DNA of 64,000 nt, from assembly GCA_965202875.1 (NCBI GenBank), contig OZ241870.1, positions 4,278,001 through 4,342,000 on the forward strand, written 5' to 3'. This document shows positions 36,774-46,362 of this stretch, one piece after another. The first letter of the stretch is position 1. Each line of letters opens with the position of its first letter. A program made the translations under genes and the position numbers. The stretch comes from HK1 sp965202875. Its GTDB lineage: Bacteria; Pseudomonadota; Gammaproteobacteria; HK1. The notes under the pieces are model-generated. The model was given only the letters and a program-made list of their open reading frames with translations. It did not search any database and was not told the DNA's origin.

Positions 36774-36944
36774 TCAAAGGGGGAGATGCGGTCCGATGTA
36801 TCCGATCTCGACTTCCCTGGAATCCGGATCGAAACGTAGATGGATGCGGCCACCATCGCCGAATCGAGCATGCCATTCGAACGTTTCTCGCGTACCGCCA
36901 TGGGATCGAAATCTGCGCGCCTCCCGAAAAGAGCGATTCTTCAT
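36774..36944 (-). CDS. Small protein of the DUF262/ATPase cassette
   Basis: A 56-residue protein with a compact beta-like C-terminus, WHARFGDGGRIHLRFDPDS and then EVEIGYIGPHLPL. It starts at ATG 36944 (or GTG 36950), about 20 nt after the preceding gene, and ends beside the DUF1156 relic. I do not recognise a named family. Position and strand suggest it is the last member of the cassette starting at 40.0 kb, perhaps a small regulator or antitoxin. Confidence 0.55.
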   Translation of the reverse strand: MKNRSFREARRFRSHGGTRETFEWHARFGDGGRIHLRFDPDSREVEIGYIGPHLPL

Positions 36945-36964
36945 CTTCACCGTGCTCTCCGGCG

Positions 36965-37714
36965 TTACCTTCGTCTTCCAAGGAGGTGCCGGGCCGCCAA
37001 CGCGCGCCACTCCCGGGCGGATCGATCGAGGTCCTTGAGCTTCCCGACGATGGTTGAGAACAGATACGCTTGATCCTTGAGGTTGCCTTCCACGCCCGGG
37101 CCGAAGACGAGATGGGGAAACACCGTTTGGCGGTTCTCCCATAACGTACCCGGGTCGCTGCCCGTGAGAAGGCATTCACGATGTCGGTCACAGACAGGGC
37201 CGGCGTGAGCGGAGCGGGTGAGCTGGTCTATTTCTTCGGATGCTTCTTCGATCGTCCCGTCGGGCAGCAGCTCGTTGAAGCGGACCGTGATGCGGTCACG
37301 GTCCCAGATCGGGGCCGACGGGAATCCGATGGCTATCCAGTCGGCGATGGCGCACAGAACAAGGGGCTCGCCGTCACCCGGCGGAAGCGTCCTTTCCTCA
37401 CAGGCACGGAATCGACCTTCAAGGCATTCCTCAACGTCGTGCAGAAGCGGCGCCTTTATGGACAACCCAACAAGAAATCGGTACTCCTCCCGATACCCGG
37501 ATCGTCGTAGATCCTGGTAAGCTTGGTACAACGAGTAACCGGGCGAACAGAATGTTTCGTGCATATGTCCACGAGACCGCAAACCGATGCGAACGACTTT
37601 GCCGGCGACGAGCCGGCCCATGCCTGCCGCAAGATCCCTGAGCCAATCTGTGACCTCGTCCCGGCTTGCGTTCGGTACCAGAACGCTCGCGTGATTGAGA
37701 ACCATTTCCCTCAT
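36965..37714 (-). CDS. Unknown protein coupled to a DUF3696 ATPase
   Basis: This 249-residue protein starts two nt after the ATPase stop (TGA-AC-ATG), so translation is probably coupled. No catalytic motif is evident. The middle contains CEERTLPPGDGEPLVLCAIAD and the C-terminal third has Cys and His spaced as PVCDRHREC, which might bind metal. A short helix-rich tail ends LLGRRR. It lies between the ATPase and a 56-residue protein. It may be the third component of a three- or four-gene defence module. I give no function. Confidence 0.75.
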   Translation of the reverse strand: MREMVLNHASVLVPNASRDEVTDWLRDLAAGMGRLVAGKVVRIGLRSRGHMHETFCSPGYSLYQAYQDLRRSGYREEYRFLVGLSIKAPLLHDVEECLEGRFRACEERTLPPGDGEPLVLCAIADWIAIGFPSAPIWDRDRITVRFNELLPDGTIEEASEEIDQLTRSAHAGPVCDRHRECLLTGSDPGTLWENRQTVFPHLVFGPGVEGNLKDQAYLFSTIVGKLKDLDRSAREWRALAARHLLGRRR

Positions 37715-37716
37715 GT

Positions 37717-38820
37717 TCAAGACTTCGGTTCCAGCAGTCTGGCCAAGTTCTCCTCGTGCTGATCGAAGAATCCCTCCGGCCAGGAAGATAGACGACCGTC
37801 GGCATTGACCCGAGGGGAAGACACTACTGTCTTGCCGCCTTCCCGGGAAAAGTAGTGGAACGCAGTCTGATCCGGTTGAATCAGTCCGTTCCGAACGGCG
37901 ATGCGGACACCGTCCATGAAGTGATCGCTGTGCGTCTCGACAATCACCTGGACGCCCGCGAGAGAAGCGCGAACCGCCAACTCGGCCAATCTGGTCTGCC
38001 CGCGCGGATGAAGATGGGCCTCCGGATTCTCGATCAGGCACAGCGTTCCTGGGGGCGCCAGCAGTGCCGCAAGTACCGGCAAGGTATAGGACAGGCCGAA
38101 GCCGACGTTCGTCGCGCGGTATCGTCTGGACCCCACGTCTCCGGGGCGGTCGAAGGAGAAACCGGCGATGATCGCGTCGGCGTCCTGGATCATCTCGATT
38201 TGAAGATGAGCACCGGGTGTCACTTCTTGCAGCCAATGGTCGACGATCTTGCCCAAGCGCAGGCTGGGCAGGTCGGGGCAGCGGGGATCGGTTGACGCCA
38301 GGGTTTCGCCCTGTCGTGCACTCAAGTAGTTCAGGGTGTACTCACCGCGCGATCCCAGGTTTCCACGACGGGCGAATACCTCGGAATGGGGGTAGGATTT
38401 GCGCGGACCGATCCGTTCCGCGTTGACATAGACCAGTTGGCCGCCCAGCGGTGGAGCCTCACGCCACGCGGCTGCGAAATTGTTTCTGGTCGTCAGTTCG
38501 TCGGCAGTTCTCGAGTAATCAAAGGACAACCTGCAAGGTGTCGTGCTGTCATCGCCATGAAATTCGAATTCCACCATATCGACTTCGGCGTCTTCGCAAA
38601 GGACGTCCTGGCCGGTGCCCAGATCCGTGAGCTCCCCGCCCAGAACCAGATGTCCATCACGAAGCTCGCCGGAAACGAATGATTGCCGAAGCACCAACAT
38701 TGCCTGGATGATGCTGCTTTTTCCCATTCCATTCAATCCGCATAGCAAGGTCAGCGGAGCGAGAGCCAATTCCACGTTCTCGAAACACTTGAAGTTCCTC
38801 AATTTGATGATCCTCAGCAT
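37717..38820 (-). CDS. AAA ATPase with DUF3696-like C-terminus
   Basis: From ATG 38820 the protein has 367 residues. The N-terminus LRIIKLRNFKCFENVEL and Walker A GLNGMGKSS (28-36) mark an SMC/RecF-like AAA ATPase. The second half has TLCLIENPEAHLHPRGQ (Walker B region) and IVETHSDHFMDGVRIAV, then a C-terminal extension typical of DUF3696 proteins. The start overlaps the DUF262 gene stop by one base (TGATG). Such ATPases recur in phage-defence cassettes, where they probably sense a trigger or power an effector. The DUF262 neighbour is the likely partner. Confidence 0.85.
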   Translation of the reverse strand: MLRIIKLRNFKCFENVELALAPLTLLCGLNGMGKSSIIQAMLVLRQSFVSGELRDGHLVLGGELTDLGTGQDVLCEDAEVDMVEFEFHGDDSTTPCRLSFDYSRTADELTTRNNFAAAWREAPPLGGQLVYVNAERIGPRKSYPHSEVFARRGNLGSRGEYTLNYLSARQGETLASTDPRCPDLPSLRLGKIVDHWLQEVTPGAHLQIEMIQDADAIIAGFSFDRPGDVGSRRYRATNVGFGLSYTLPVLAALLAPPGTLCLIENPEAHLHPRGQTRLAELAVRASLAGVQVIVETHSDHFMDGVRIAVRNGLIQPDQTAFHYFSREGGKTVVSSPRVNADGRLSSWPEGFFDQHEENLARLLEPKS

Positions 38821-40004
38821 CAAAGGCACTCCTTTATCAGTCCATCGATCGCTCGAAAGCGCTTTCTTATCCGAACGGGGATACCGGTAGAATAGGAGAT
38901 CGCCGTCTCGAATTCCTGGTCCTCGTTCATCAACGATGCAAATTGGCTGATGACTGTTTTTCGCTTCTTTACAAGGGTGCCGATCTCTTGCTCCGAACGG
39001 CGTGCCAGTCCTACACTCCATGCTTCAAACAGTGCTTTACTGACAGGACGTCGTTTCTCTATCGAATTATAACGCTTTCTGAAGGCGTCTTTTCCAAAAA
39101 TACGGAAGGCGGCCTTCATGGATTTCTCGAAATCTTTCGAGATACGACATCGTTCACATGAGTCCATTTTATTTATCTGCTTCATCGTACGGCCAAGATG
39201 ACCGTCCAGATCGTTTACGGAATACTCCTCCCACGGATTGACGTGAAAGGCGAGAAATCGCAGTATGCACTCCCTGTCAGCCATGCGATCAGGCTTTATC
39301 GAACGGTCGGTGGCGTCCAGAAATTCCGAGGTCTTGGACAGTTTCTTGAGATAATCTCGAATCGGCCCCGGATGAAGCGCGTGACGAATTTCCTGTCCAT
39401 TGAGCATCATGCCGCCGGTGTTGATACGTCGAAAGATGTTGAACATGACTTCTTCGGGTGTTCCGGGCTCTATGACGTTCACTACGAGCTGGGTCTCGCT
39501 GATTCGTCTCTGCATTGGTCTCGGAAGATCCGTATAGCGACAGCTATCGAATTTTTGCAGATATTCAAGATTGGTCAAACGAAAGTGGCCTGCTACATAG
39601 GCGTGGATGGTCGAAATCCTCTGGAGTCCGTCCACGACGGCCCAGGTCTCGTCCCTGTCTGCCGCGACATAGAAAACAGGGATGGGAATGCGCAACAGGA
39701 GCGATTCGATGAGCCGGCTTTTACGGACACCGTTCCAGATGCCTGCCATGCGCTGGAAACCCGGCGCCAGATCGATTTCTTCATGCTCGATGCGCGAAAC
39801 GATCTGATTGATTACGGGGTTGACCGTGCGGATTTTGATTTTCTCAGGATCGAAGGGACGCTTGATTGCACTGGAATCCTCCCGTTCGCGTTCAAGGCCA
39901 CTGTCCTGATCAATGTCCACTTCACCGCCGGTCGGGGGTTTGGCTGCAGCCATGGCGGACCTCATCTCCGGCATGATATCGATTGACGGATCGAAGTGCC
40001 CCAC
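38820..40004 (-). CDS. DUF262 (GmrSD/ParB-like N-terminal) protein
   Basis: The 394-residue protein begins at GTG 40004 with GGAG five nt upstream; an internal ATG at 39974 is an alternative. It has the DUF262 hallmarks LAPGFQR, VVDGLQRISTI (123-133) and NIFRRINTGG (189-198), the last typical of the DGQQR/FxRINxGG nucleotide-handling fold shared with ParB and GmrS. DUF262 proteins occur in GmrSD (type IV restriction) and other defence modules. The C-terminal half is helical and charged, without a visible HNH motif. It heads a coupled cassette with a DUF3696 ATPase, a 249-residue protein and a 56-residue protein. From memory, Menshen-type systems combine similar parts; that link is inference. 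Confidence 0.85.
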   Translation of the reverse strand: MGHFDPSIDIMPEMRSAMAAAKPPTGGEVDIDQDSGLEREREDSSAIKRPFDPEKIKIRTVNPVINQIVSRIEHEEIDLAPGFQRMAGIWNGVRKSRLIESLLLRIPIPVFYVAADRDETWAVVDGLQRISTIHAYVAGHFRLTNLEYLQKFDSCRYTDLPRPMQRRISETQLVVNVIEPGTPEEVMFNIFRRINTGGMMLNGQEIRHALHPGPIRDYLKKLSKTSEFLDATDRSIKPDRMADRECILRFLAFHVNPWEEYSVNDLDGHLGRTMKQINKMDSCERCRISKDFEKSMKAAFRIFGKDAFRKRYNSIEKRRPVSKALFEAWSVGLARRSEQEIGTLVKKRKTVISQFASLMNEDQEFETAISYSTGIPVRIRKRFRAIDGLIKECL

Positions 40005-40042
40005 TCACGCTCCGCCAGTGAGGCGATTCTAACCGATGCCGC

Positions 40043-42650
40043 TCATTCGCTCACGGCACCGAACAGGTCGGCATGGCGCCGGAACACGGCCGGCCAGTCC
40101 GCCGCATGGTGGAAACGGATCACGATGTACCCCGCCTCGATCAGCGCGCGCGTTCTCGCCCGATCCTCGCGGATCTGGTCCGGGGCGTCGTGCGGCGGGC
40201 CGTCGATGTAGATCGCGGCGTTCGCCTCCCGGTAGAAGAAGTCGGGCCGGGTACGGTGGCCAGGGATGGCGTACTGCGCGTCGCTCGGCAGCCGCAGCCC
40301 CAGCGATTCCACCATGTCGAGCCAGCGCTGTTCGAGCCGGCTGTCGCAACGCTTCCGAAGCGCGGCCAAGCGTTCCGCACGCGAGCCCGCGCCGCCGGCG
40401 GGGCGGCACTCGGCTCGCGCCAGCTCCGCGAGAACGTCCCGGATCAGCGCGCGGTCCAGAATCCGGTGATCCGGCTGGTTGCCGTAGTCCAGCAGGCATT
40501 CGTAGCAGGCCCGACCGCATCGGTGCGCACCTCGATCCTCCAGGGTGTCGGGGTCGTAGTAGCAGATCGCGAGCGCCCGGCGGGCGAGCGCGGGCAGCAT
40601 CGCCGGGCTCTCGGCAAGCTGGCGCAGCACGCCGGCGCCGCCTTCCGACGCCTCGTAGAAGAGGATCTCCCGCCGTTCGCGCGGCGAGGGCATCGCCTCG
40701 CAGGAGAGCTCGCGCGGCTCGATCTGGAAGTGCTGCTGGACCGCCTGCTTGAAGGCCGCTTGCAGGCCCGCCATCTCCGGAACGGCGCGCGCCGGCTCGA
40801 AGCGCATGACCAGCGCGTTCCTGGTGTCCCTGACGAAGGGCACCACCCGCACGATGCGCCCTTCGGCGGTCGCATCGTCCCGGTCCTCGACGTCGGCCTG
40901 GTTGCGCGACCAGTAGCCGCGTTCCAGATCGAGGTTGAAGCCGCGCGGCCGGCTCCCGTCCTGGTGCGTCCAGCCGAGGTTGACGCGGTAGAGGTCGGTG
41001 GCGTCCCCGTAGCTGAGCGTGAGCGCGCGCGCATCGCCGCAACGGACCTCCGCATCCTTGCGTTCGAGCCGGCCGTCGACCTCGGGGAAGCGGTATGCGG
41101 TGACCAGGTGGTAGCCGAAGCGCTGCCGCTCCTCCTCGTCGCAGGTGATGCGCTGCGCAAGGCTCAGGCTCACGTTCTGCAACCGGACCAGAGCGTCGAT
41201 GCGCGACGGCGTGTCGAGGGCGGCACCGCAGCGGTCGCAGACCTCGGCCAGGTGGGTCTCGCCCGCCTGGAGGTGGGCATAGCCGCACGCCGGACAGCGC
41301 TTCATGGTGTCGGTGGCGAGCCGGCGAGGGTCTTCGACGGCGTCCGAACCAAAGTCGAGATTGACCTTGTACACCCGGTAGCGCGCGCCCTCGTGGTAGA
41401 TCAGCGCGCGGGGGCCGAACTCCGAGATGGCGAGGAAGCGGGGGCGGGAGATGAACTCGTCACGCCCCTTGCGCCGGCGCCGGCCCGGCACGTAGGCGGA
41501 GATCGGCAGCCGGGGGAAGTTGTAGCCGGGGAGGAAGCCCTCCGTCGCGAAATAGCGGTAGGAGTAGAAGTCCCCCTCGTAGACCCCCTCCGCTTCGGTG
41601 AGCAGGCGGATCTGGCTCTCGGCCTGTGCGCGCAGCCTCCGCGAGTGGTTGCGCTCGGCCTCCGGCCGGGAGTGGTCGCCGATGGCCGCGTGGTGGATCT
41701 CGCGCTGGCGGACGGCGGCGCGATAGAGGCTGCGCCACCGGTCGCACGCGGCGTCGAAGCTGCGCTCGATGCGGCCCAGCACCTCGTCCACCCATCGATC
41801 GTGGAACCAGGCCGTGCCTTCGAGTTCGGGACGGATCTCCGCGATCACCGCCTCGGCCTTCGCCCGCGCCGCGTCCCGGTGGACGGGGCTTCGCAGCGCG
41901 TCCCCGAGCGCGCCCTTCACCGGCAGCGGCAGCCGTCCGCCCTCCGGATCATCGAGCTCCAGGACCGTGGCCAGGGTTCTGCCCAGATCCGGCCTCGCCC
42001 CTTCCATCCAGATCGCGTGGACGTGCGAGCGGACGAGGTCGCGGTTGCGGAGATCGATGCGGGGCGGCGCCACCGTGCCGGCGACCATCCGGGCGGGCTC
42101 GCGGTAGAAGTACTGGTCGTGGGGGCTGCGCCCCGCGCAGTAGGTGAAGACCAGGGCGGGCTGTCCGCCGCGCCCCGCGCGCCCGCTGCGCTGCGCGTAG
42201 TTGGCCGGGGTGGGCGGAACGTTGCGCAGGTTCACGAGGTTGAGCTGGGCGATGTCCACGCCGAGCTCCATGGTCGGCGAGCAGAAGAGCAGCGGCAGGT
42301 CTCCTTCGCGGAAGCGCTCCTCCCGTTCCAGGCGGTCCTCCGGCACCACCTGGGCGGTGTGTTCGCGCGCTTCGAGGACGCCCCTCAAGTCCACGAAGCG
42401 GCGGTAGCACTCCACGAAGTAACGGTTCACTTCCTCGGGAAGCCCGCCTTCTTCGAGCAGGCGCGTGCGGTCGGGCGGACGGTTCTCGCCGTCGCCCGGC
42501 AGCCAGCGGAGCGCGTCGGCGTTGAGCTGGTAGCCCGGGTCGTCGCCGTCGCGCCCGGTGCGGACCTGCTCGACGATGCCGTAGCGCTTCAGGGCGAGGA
42601 ACAGGAAGCGGATGATCGCGCCGGTGTCTGCGCGCCGGAGGGGTTGCGTT
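40043..42650. repeat. 2.6-kb duplication of the helicase 3' part (partner 52254-54862)
   Basis: The two stretches have the same sequence with scattered substitutions. Their offset is 12211 bases up to the C tract at 53783-53788 and 12212 beyond it, so a single one-base indel separates them over 2.6 kb. Both are on the minus strand. Confidence 0.9.
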
Positions 42651-42912
42651 CGGGGTTGCTCCAGCGCCGGATGCGATTCGAGGGTGCCGATGGATCCGTG
42701 GTGTCGATCTCCGGCGTCGCCCGCTCCAGCGTCTCGCCGATGACCTGTTCGGGCGCGAAGTCCACCCCGAACAGGAACCGCGACACCTTCGCCACTTCGG
42801 TGCTGCTGCTTCCGGCGCTGGCCATCGTGGCCGAGGTGCCGATGCAGATGGCGACGCCGGTGCCGCCCGCGCCCCTGCCGCCGTCCACGGATGTTCGCCG
42901 TTGTAGAGAAGG
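40043..42912 (-). pseudogene. Truncated DUF1998 helicase, copy A (mosaic)
   Basis: From about 42650 down to the stop at 40043 the frame encodes the C-terminal 870 residues of the helicase found complete at 52.3-58.2 kb: ALKRYGIVEQVRTG, CSPTMELGVDIAQLNLVNLR, RSGRAGRGGQP, the Cys-rich DUF1998 region (CPACGYAH, CYECLLDYGNQP) and the C-terminal RPDFFYREANAAIYIDG. It is free of the frameshift seen in copy B. Upstream, at about 42658, it jumps to a short piece equivalent to about 57200-57385 of copy B. It then passes, at about 42870, into 44 bp matching the Rpn-type nuclease gene at 61.9 kb. The helicase core with Walker A is gone, so a full enzyme cannot be made. Confidence 0.85.
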
Positions 42913-43181
42913 TGCCGGTCAAACGACCGGGGAGAGACGATCTGCCATACTGAACTGCCTGTTCCGATCGTTATCTGCGAGATGGTCGAGCATTGCCGCC
43001 CCTTGGCGATCATGCATGGTTCCGGGCAGGCCTCGTGGATGTGTCAGCGCGCAGCCGTTCCGGCTTGGACGGTCGTTCACTGGACAGATCCAGGACCATT
43101 ACTGCATGATCCGATACGCGAGCTTTGCTGCCTGCGCCCGCACGAACTGAACGCGGTATGGTTTCCAACAGGAGCGTTTCC

Positions 43182-44537
43182 GTGAACGACGACATATTGC
43201 TGCGGTTCCTGGGCAAGAACCTGGTCGATGTGGGCGGGGATGACACCAAGCTTGCGCGTCTGAAGCAGACTGCGGACGACCTGTCCGGTATCCTCAAGAA
43301 TACACCGGCAAAGGCCGCTTCGTTTGCCCTCGTGGCCTTTGATCCCGACGTGCCGGCAATAGATCCCGTCATCGCGGAAGCGGAGGACGCACTTCGGAAA
43401 CGATGGGAGACCTACGTCAACACGTTCGCCGAAACCCCGATCACCGTGATTCGGGCGATGCTGTTGGATGCACTGACCAGGACGGCACTCGAGAACGACG
43501 CGGTGGCGGTTGCGTTCGTCGCGTCCGCGCGAAACACGCTGCCGCTCATGAAAGTCGGCGAGGAACGGGGAATCTGGTCCGATGTCGTAAGCGAGGCCGA
43601 GAGGAAGATCGAAGAGCGAGCCGAAATCGAGTGGGCGACACCGGCCTCGATTACTTTGCCGCAGATCAAGATCGACCCGCCTCCCCCGGTCGAAATGCGT
43701 ATTTCGACCTTGAAAGTGGACAAGAACAGGTTGAGCAAGGACTTCCAAGCCGCCGCGGGACCGCAGATTCACGATCCGCAACGACGAGGAGCATTTTCAA
43801 CTGAAGGAAATCAATACTGGCCTGGTCAAAACGAACATTGGGCTTTCGAATTCGGACAAAGAGCGGCTTCGGCTGTTGGGGATGCGGTTACTCGGGCGGT
43901 GAAAGGGGCATCCATCGAAGGGGGTGATCCACGCGGGATGACCGAAAACCTGTTGGCGACGATATCCGGGCACTTGTCGGCGACCATGCAGGCGGTCAGT
44001 TCCGCCACCGCCGGCCTTCAACGGCGCACGAACCTGCTGTGGTGGAAGGAAGCGCTGTTTTCCCCGAGCACCCGGACAAGTTATCGCGACATGTCGAGCC
44101 CCGTTGCGGCGACACTGATGGCGTTCGACATGCATCGGCAGGTCCCCACGCTCTCTCCGGCTAGCGTCGCTGCCTTCTTGCGGGAGACGGTCATCACCCT
44201 CCCAACGATCGATAGCACACGGAAAACACCGATCCGCACATTGGTCGAGGATGCCGGTGACGCTGACGACTTGGCCGATCTGAGGACGGAGGCTGGCAAG
44301 TTGGTCGCCGCGCCGGCAGGTCGTGGACCACTGCTTGCCCTGATCGGCCATCAGGATGTTCTGCCGCAGATCGATGATCGGAAGTTCCGTGATCTCGTCG
44401 GCGTTGAGCCGGATACGGCCCTGGCCTTGCCGGATTGGTCAGTCTGGATGTTTCGCGAATTTCAGGCGGCCCGGGCCGCGATGGAAGCATCCGTTCCCAA
44501 GCGCAGAACCTCAAGGAAGAAGGCTCCAAGGAAGTAG
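43182..44537 (+). CDS. GASH-like helical protein of a double-GTPase system
   Basis: First gene of the GTPase operon. GTG 43182 is chosen because AGGAG lies seven nt upstream; ATG 43158 has no ribosome-binding site. The 451-residue protein is mostly helical, with a Pro-rich linker (IKIDPPPPVEMRI) near residue 165. The C-terminal half contains the family-like stretch LLWWKEALFSPSTRTSYRDM and ends in a basic tail (PKRRTSRKKAPRK). This pattern fits the GTPase-associated system helical (GASH) domain that accompanies paired GTPases in bacterial conflict systems. The next gene starts five nt after its stop. Its role, perhaps a scaffold for the GTPases, is inferred. Confidence 0.75.
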   Translation: MNDDILLRFLGKNLVDVGGDDTKLARLKQTADDLSGILKNTPAKAASFALVAFDPDVPAIDPVIAEAEDALRKRWETYVNTFAETPITVIRAMLLDALTRTALENDAVAVAFVASARNTLPLMKVGEERGIWSDVVSEAERKIEERAEIEWATPASITLPQIKIDPPPPVEMRISTLKVDKNRLSKDFQAAAGPQIHDPQRRGAFSTEGNQYWPGQNEHWAFEFGQRAASAVGDAVTRAVKGASIEGGDPRGMTENLLATISGHLSATMQAVSSATAGLQRRTNLLWWKEALFSPSTRTSYRDMSSPVAATLMAFDMHRQVPTLSPASVAAFLRETVITLPTIDSTRKTPIRTLVEDAGDADDLADLRTEAGKLVAAPAGRGPLLALIGHQDVLPQIDDRKFRDLVGVEPDTALALPDWSVWMFREFQAARAAMEASVPKRRTSRKKAPRK

Positions 44538-44542
44538 GCGCC

Positions 44543-45496
44543 ATGCGGTGTTCTCGAAAAACGTGCTTCTGGCCGAAAGTCACATGCGATCTTGGCCACC
44601 TGGAGCCTCCGCAGCAATGCAAGGAGTTGAAAGCCGAGTCCACCCCGGAGCCCGATACCCAATTGCCCTCCGATACAGTGGCGGTGCCGTGGTCCGGAGG
44701 CGCCATGGGGCTTGCTGATCTCGGATTTGTCGCGGGTTGCAGCAAACCGATCGTACTGGCGGTCATTGGACCGCAGAATTCGGGCAAGACCACTTTGCTC
44801 GCCGCTTGGTATCTGCTTCTCGGACGCGGTGCCCGCCCGGGCGATGAATGGCGATTCTCCGGCTCCTATTCACTCGCCGGATGGGAGACTGTTGCGAGCT
44901 TCCTGCGGTGGGCGCCGGGAGGAGTCCAGCCCACTTTCCCGCCACACACGTCCAGTAGCGGACGGATGCCGGGGCTGCTCCATCTTGCGTTCATTCGGAA
45001 CAACGATCGTCTCCGGGACTACGTGATGACCGACGCTCCCGGCGAATGGTTCTCGAAGTGGGCGATCAACCGTGACGCCCGGGAGGCCGAGGGCGCCCGA
45101 TGGGTGGCGGAACATGCCGATGCGTTCCTGTTGATCGCGGACCGCGAAGCGCTGTCGGGGAATGAGATGGGCTCGGCTCGGAGCGCCATTCAGATACTTT
45201 CGCGTCGCTTGGCGGGCGAGAGACGTGGCAGGCCCGTGGCTCTCGTCTGGACCAAGGCAGATGTCCAGCTCGCGGAACAGATGGAGGTGACGGTTCGGGA
45301 TACCGTGCGGGGGATCATGCCGGACGCAGTGGAGTTTGCCGTCAGCGTCGTGCCCGCACCTGACAGGAGCGGCGATATCGGACGAGGGCTGCTGGATCTT
45401 CTCCACTGGACCGTGAATGTCCAGCGAAGCTCCGTTGGATTCCCGGAGTCTGCTACCGGCAACCCCGATCCATTCTTCATGTTCGGCACGAGCTAG
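44543..45496 (+). CDS. Double-GTPase 2 type GTPase
   Basis: This 317-residue protein starts five nt after the GASH-like gene. An N-terminal zinc-ribbon-like set (C3, C8, C15, H19, C26) precedes the GTPase: P-loop GPQNSGKTT (76-84), a family block FSGSYSLAGWE and FPPHTSSSGRMPGLLHLAF (132-150), a switch II equivalent TDAPGEWF (163-170), and WTKAD (236-240) matching the G4 motif. These blocks match what I know of DO-GTPase2, one of two GTPases always found together in GAP1/EAD conflict systems. It probably changes state on invasion and signals through the GAP1-like protein encoded downstream. Three nt separate it from the next GTPase. Confidence 0.85.
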   Translation: MRCSRKTCFWPKVTCDLGHLEPPQQCKELKAESTPEPDTQLPSDTVAVPWSGGAMGLADLGFVAGCSKPIVLAVIGPQNSGKTTLLAAWYLLLGRGARPGDEWRFSGSYSLAGWETVASFLRWAPGGVQPTFPPHTSSSGRMPGLLHLAFIRNNDRLRDYVMTDAPGEWFSKWAINRDAREAEGARWVAEHADAFLLIADREALSGNEMGSARSAIQILSRRLAGERRGRPVALVWTKADVQLAEQMEVTVRDTVRGIMPDAVEFAVSVVPAPDRSGDIGRGLLDLLHWTVNVQRSSVGFPESATGNPDPFFMFGTS

Positions 45497-45499
45497 GCG

Positions 45500-46339
45500 A
45501 TGCAGGCACCCGAAAAATCCATCCTGCTAATTGGCGAGTCCGACGTCGGCAAGTCTCACTACGGCGGTCAGCTATTGAAGCGGTTGATGAAAGCCGACGG
45601 CCGGATCCGCATGGACGGAGCGGCTTCCAATCTCGAACCCTTTGAAGCGGTAATGGCCAGACTGGATGCAGGTGTGTCTGCCGATCATACTGCCGTGACG
45701 ATCTATGAAGAAAGCGTCTGGCCGATCGTTGACGACAAAGGGCGGAAGGCTCATCTGATCTGGCCGGATTACGGTGGTGAACAAGTCAAGAACATCATCG
45801 ACACTAAGCGGATTCCGGTCGCTTGGCGGACACGCATCGTCCATTCTCCCGCGTGGCTTTTGTTGATTCGTCTTCAGCAAGTCCGAACGGGCGATGACAT
45901 CTTTTCCCGCCCACTCGCAGATCTGACGGAGCATCGGGCGGAAAGCCAGGAAGCACAATTGTCGGACCAAGCCCGCCTGATAGAGTTGCTGCAAATGCTG
46001 GTCCACGTCCGGTCGGCACACGATGGGCATACAGGTCGATTGCCTCGCCTCCTTGTTCTCTTGACGTGTTGGGACGAGATGAAGATCGAGTCGGAAGAAT
46101 ATCCGGTAGACGTGTTACGCCGTTATCTTCCCATGCTCTGCGACTTCATAGGCAGCAATTGGCAGGATTCCCTCGTTTTCGGACTCTCCGCGCTGGGGTG
46201 GCGGCTCGACAAGGACGAACGTGACATGGACTACGTCACACGGGGCTCGGAACAGTTCGGTTATGTGATCCTGGAAGATGGAACTCATTCCCCTGACCTG
46301 ACGCTGCCGATCCGGCAACTCCTCGCCGATTTCTCGTAA
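45500..46339 (+). CDS. Double-GTPase 1 type GTPase
   Basis: The 279-residue protein follows the other GTPase by three nt. Its P-loop is GESDVGKS (12-19). A switch II-like WPDYGGEQ (88-95) and the block LEPFEAVMARLDAGVSADHT match DO-GTPase1. The G4 position reads TCWDE (189-193) rather than the standard NKxD, and the C-terminus contains GLSALGWRL. It lacks the Cys cluster of its neighbour, so the two GTPases are not a recent duplication. Being encoded back to back, they should form a heteromeric switch. What they sense is unknown. Confidence 0.85.
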   Translation: MQAPEKSILLIGESDVGKSHYGGQLLKRLMKADGRIRMDGAASNLEPFEAVMARLDAGVSADHTAVTIYEESVWPIVDDKGRKAHLIWPDYGGEQVKNIIDTKRIPVAWRTRIVHSPAWLLLIRLQQVRTGDDIFSRPLADLTEHRAESQEAQLSDQARLIELLQMLVHVRSAHDGHTGRLPRLLVLLTCWDEMKIESEEYPVDVLRRYLPMLCDFIGSNWQDSLVFGLSALGWRLDKDERDMDYVTRGSEQFGYVILEDGTHSPDLTLPIRQLLADFS

Positions 46340-46362
46340 TAGCCGAGACGAGCGCGCAGGCT

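Noticed and set aside
40043..42912. Helicase copy A as a transposon or insertion sequence
   Set aside because: No terminal inverted repeats, target duplication or transposase accompany it; it is a mosaic of gene fragments.
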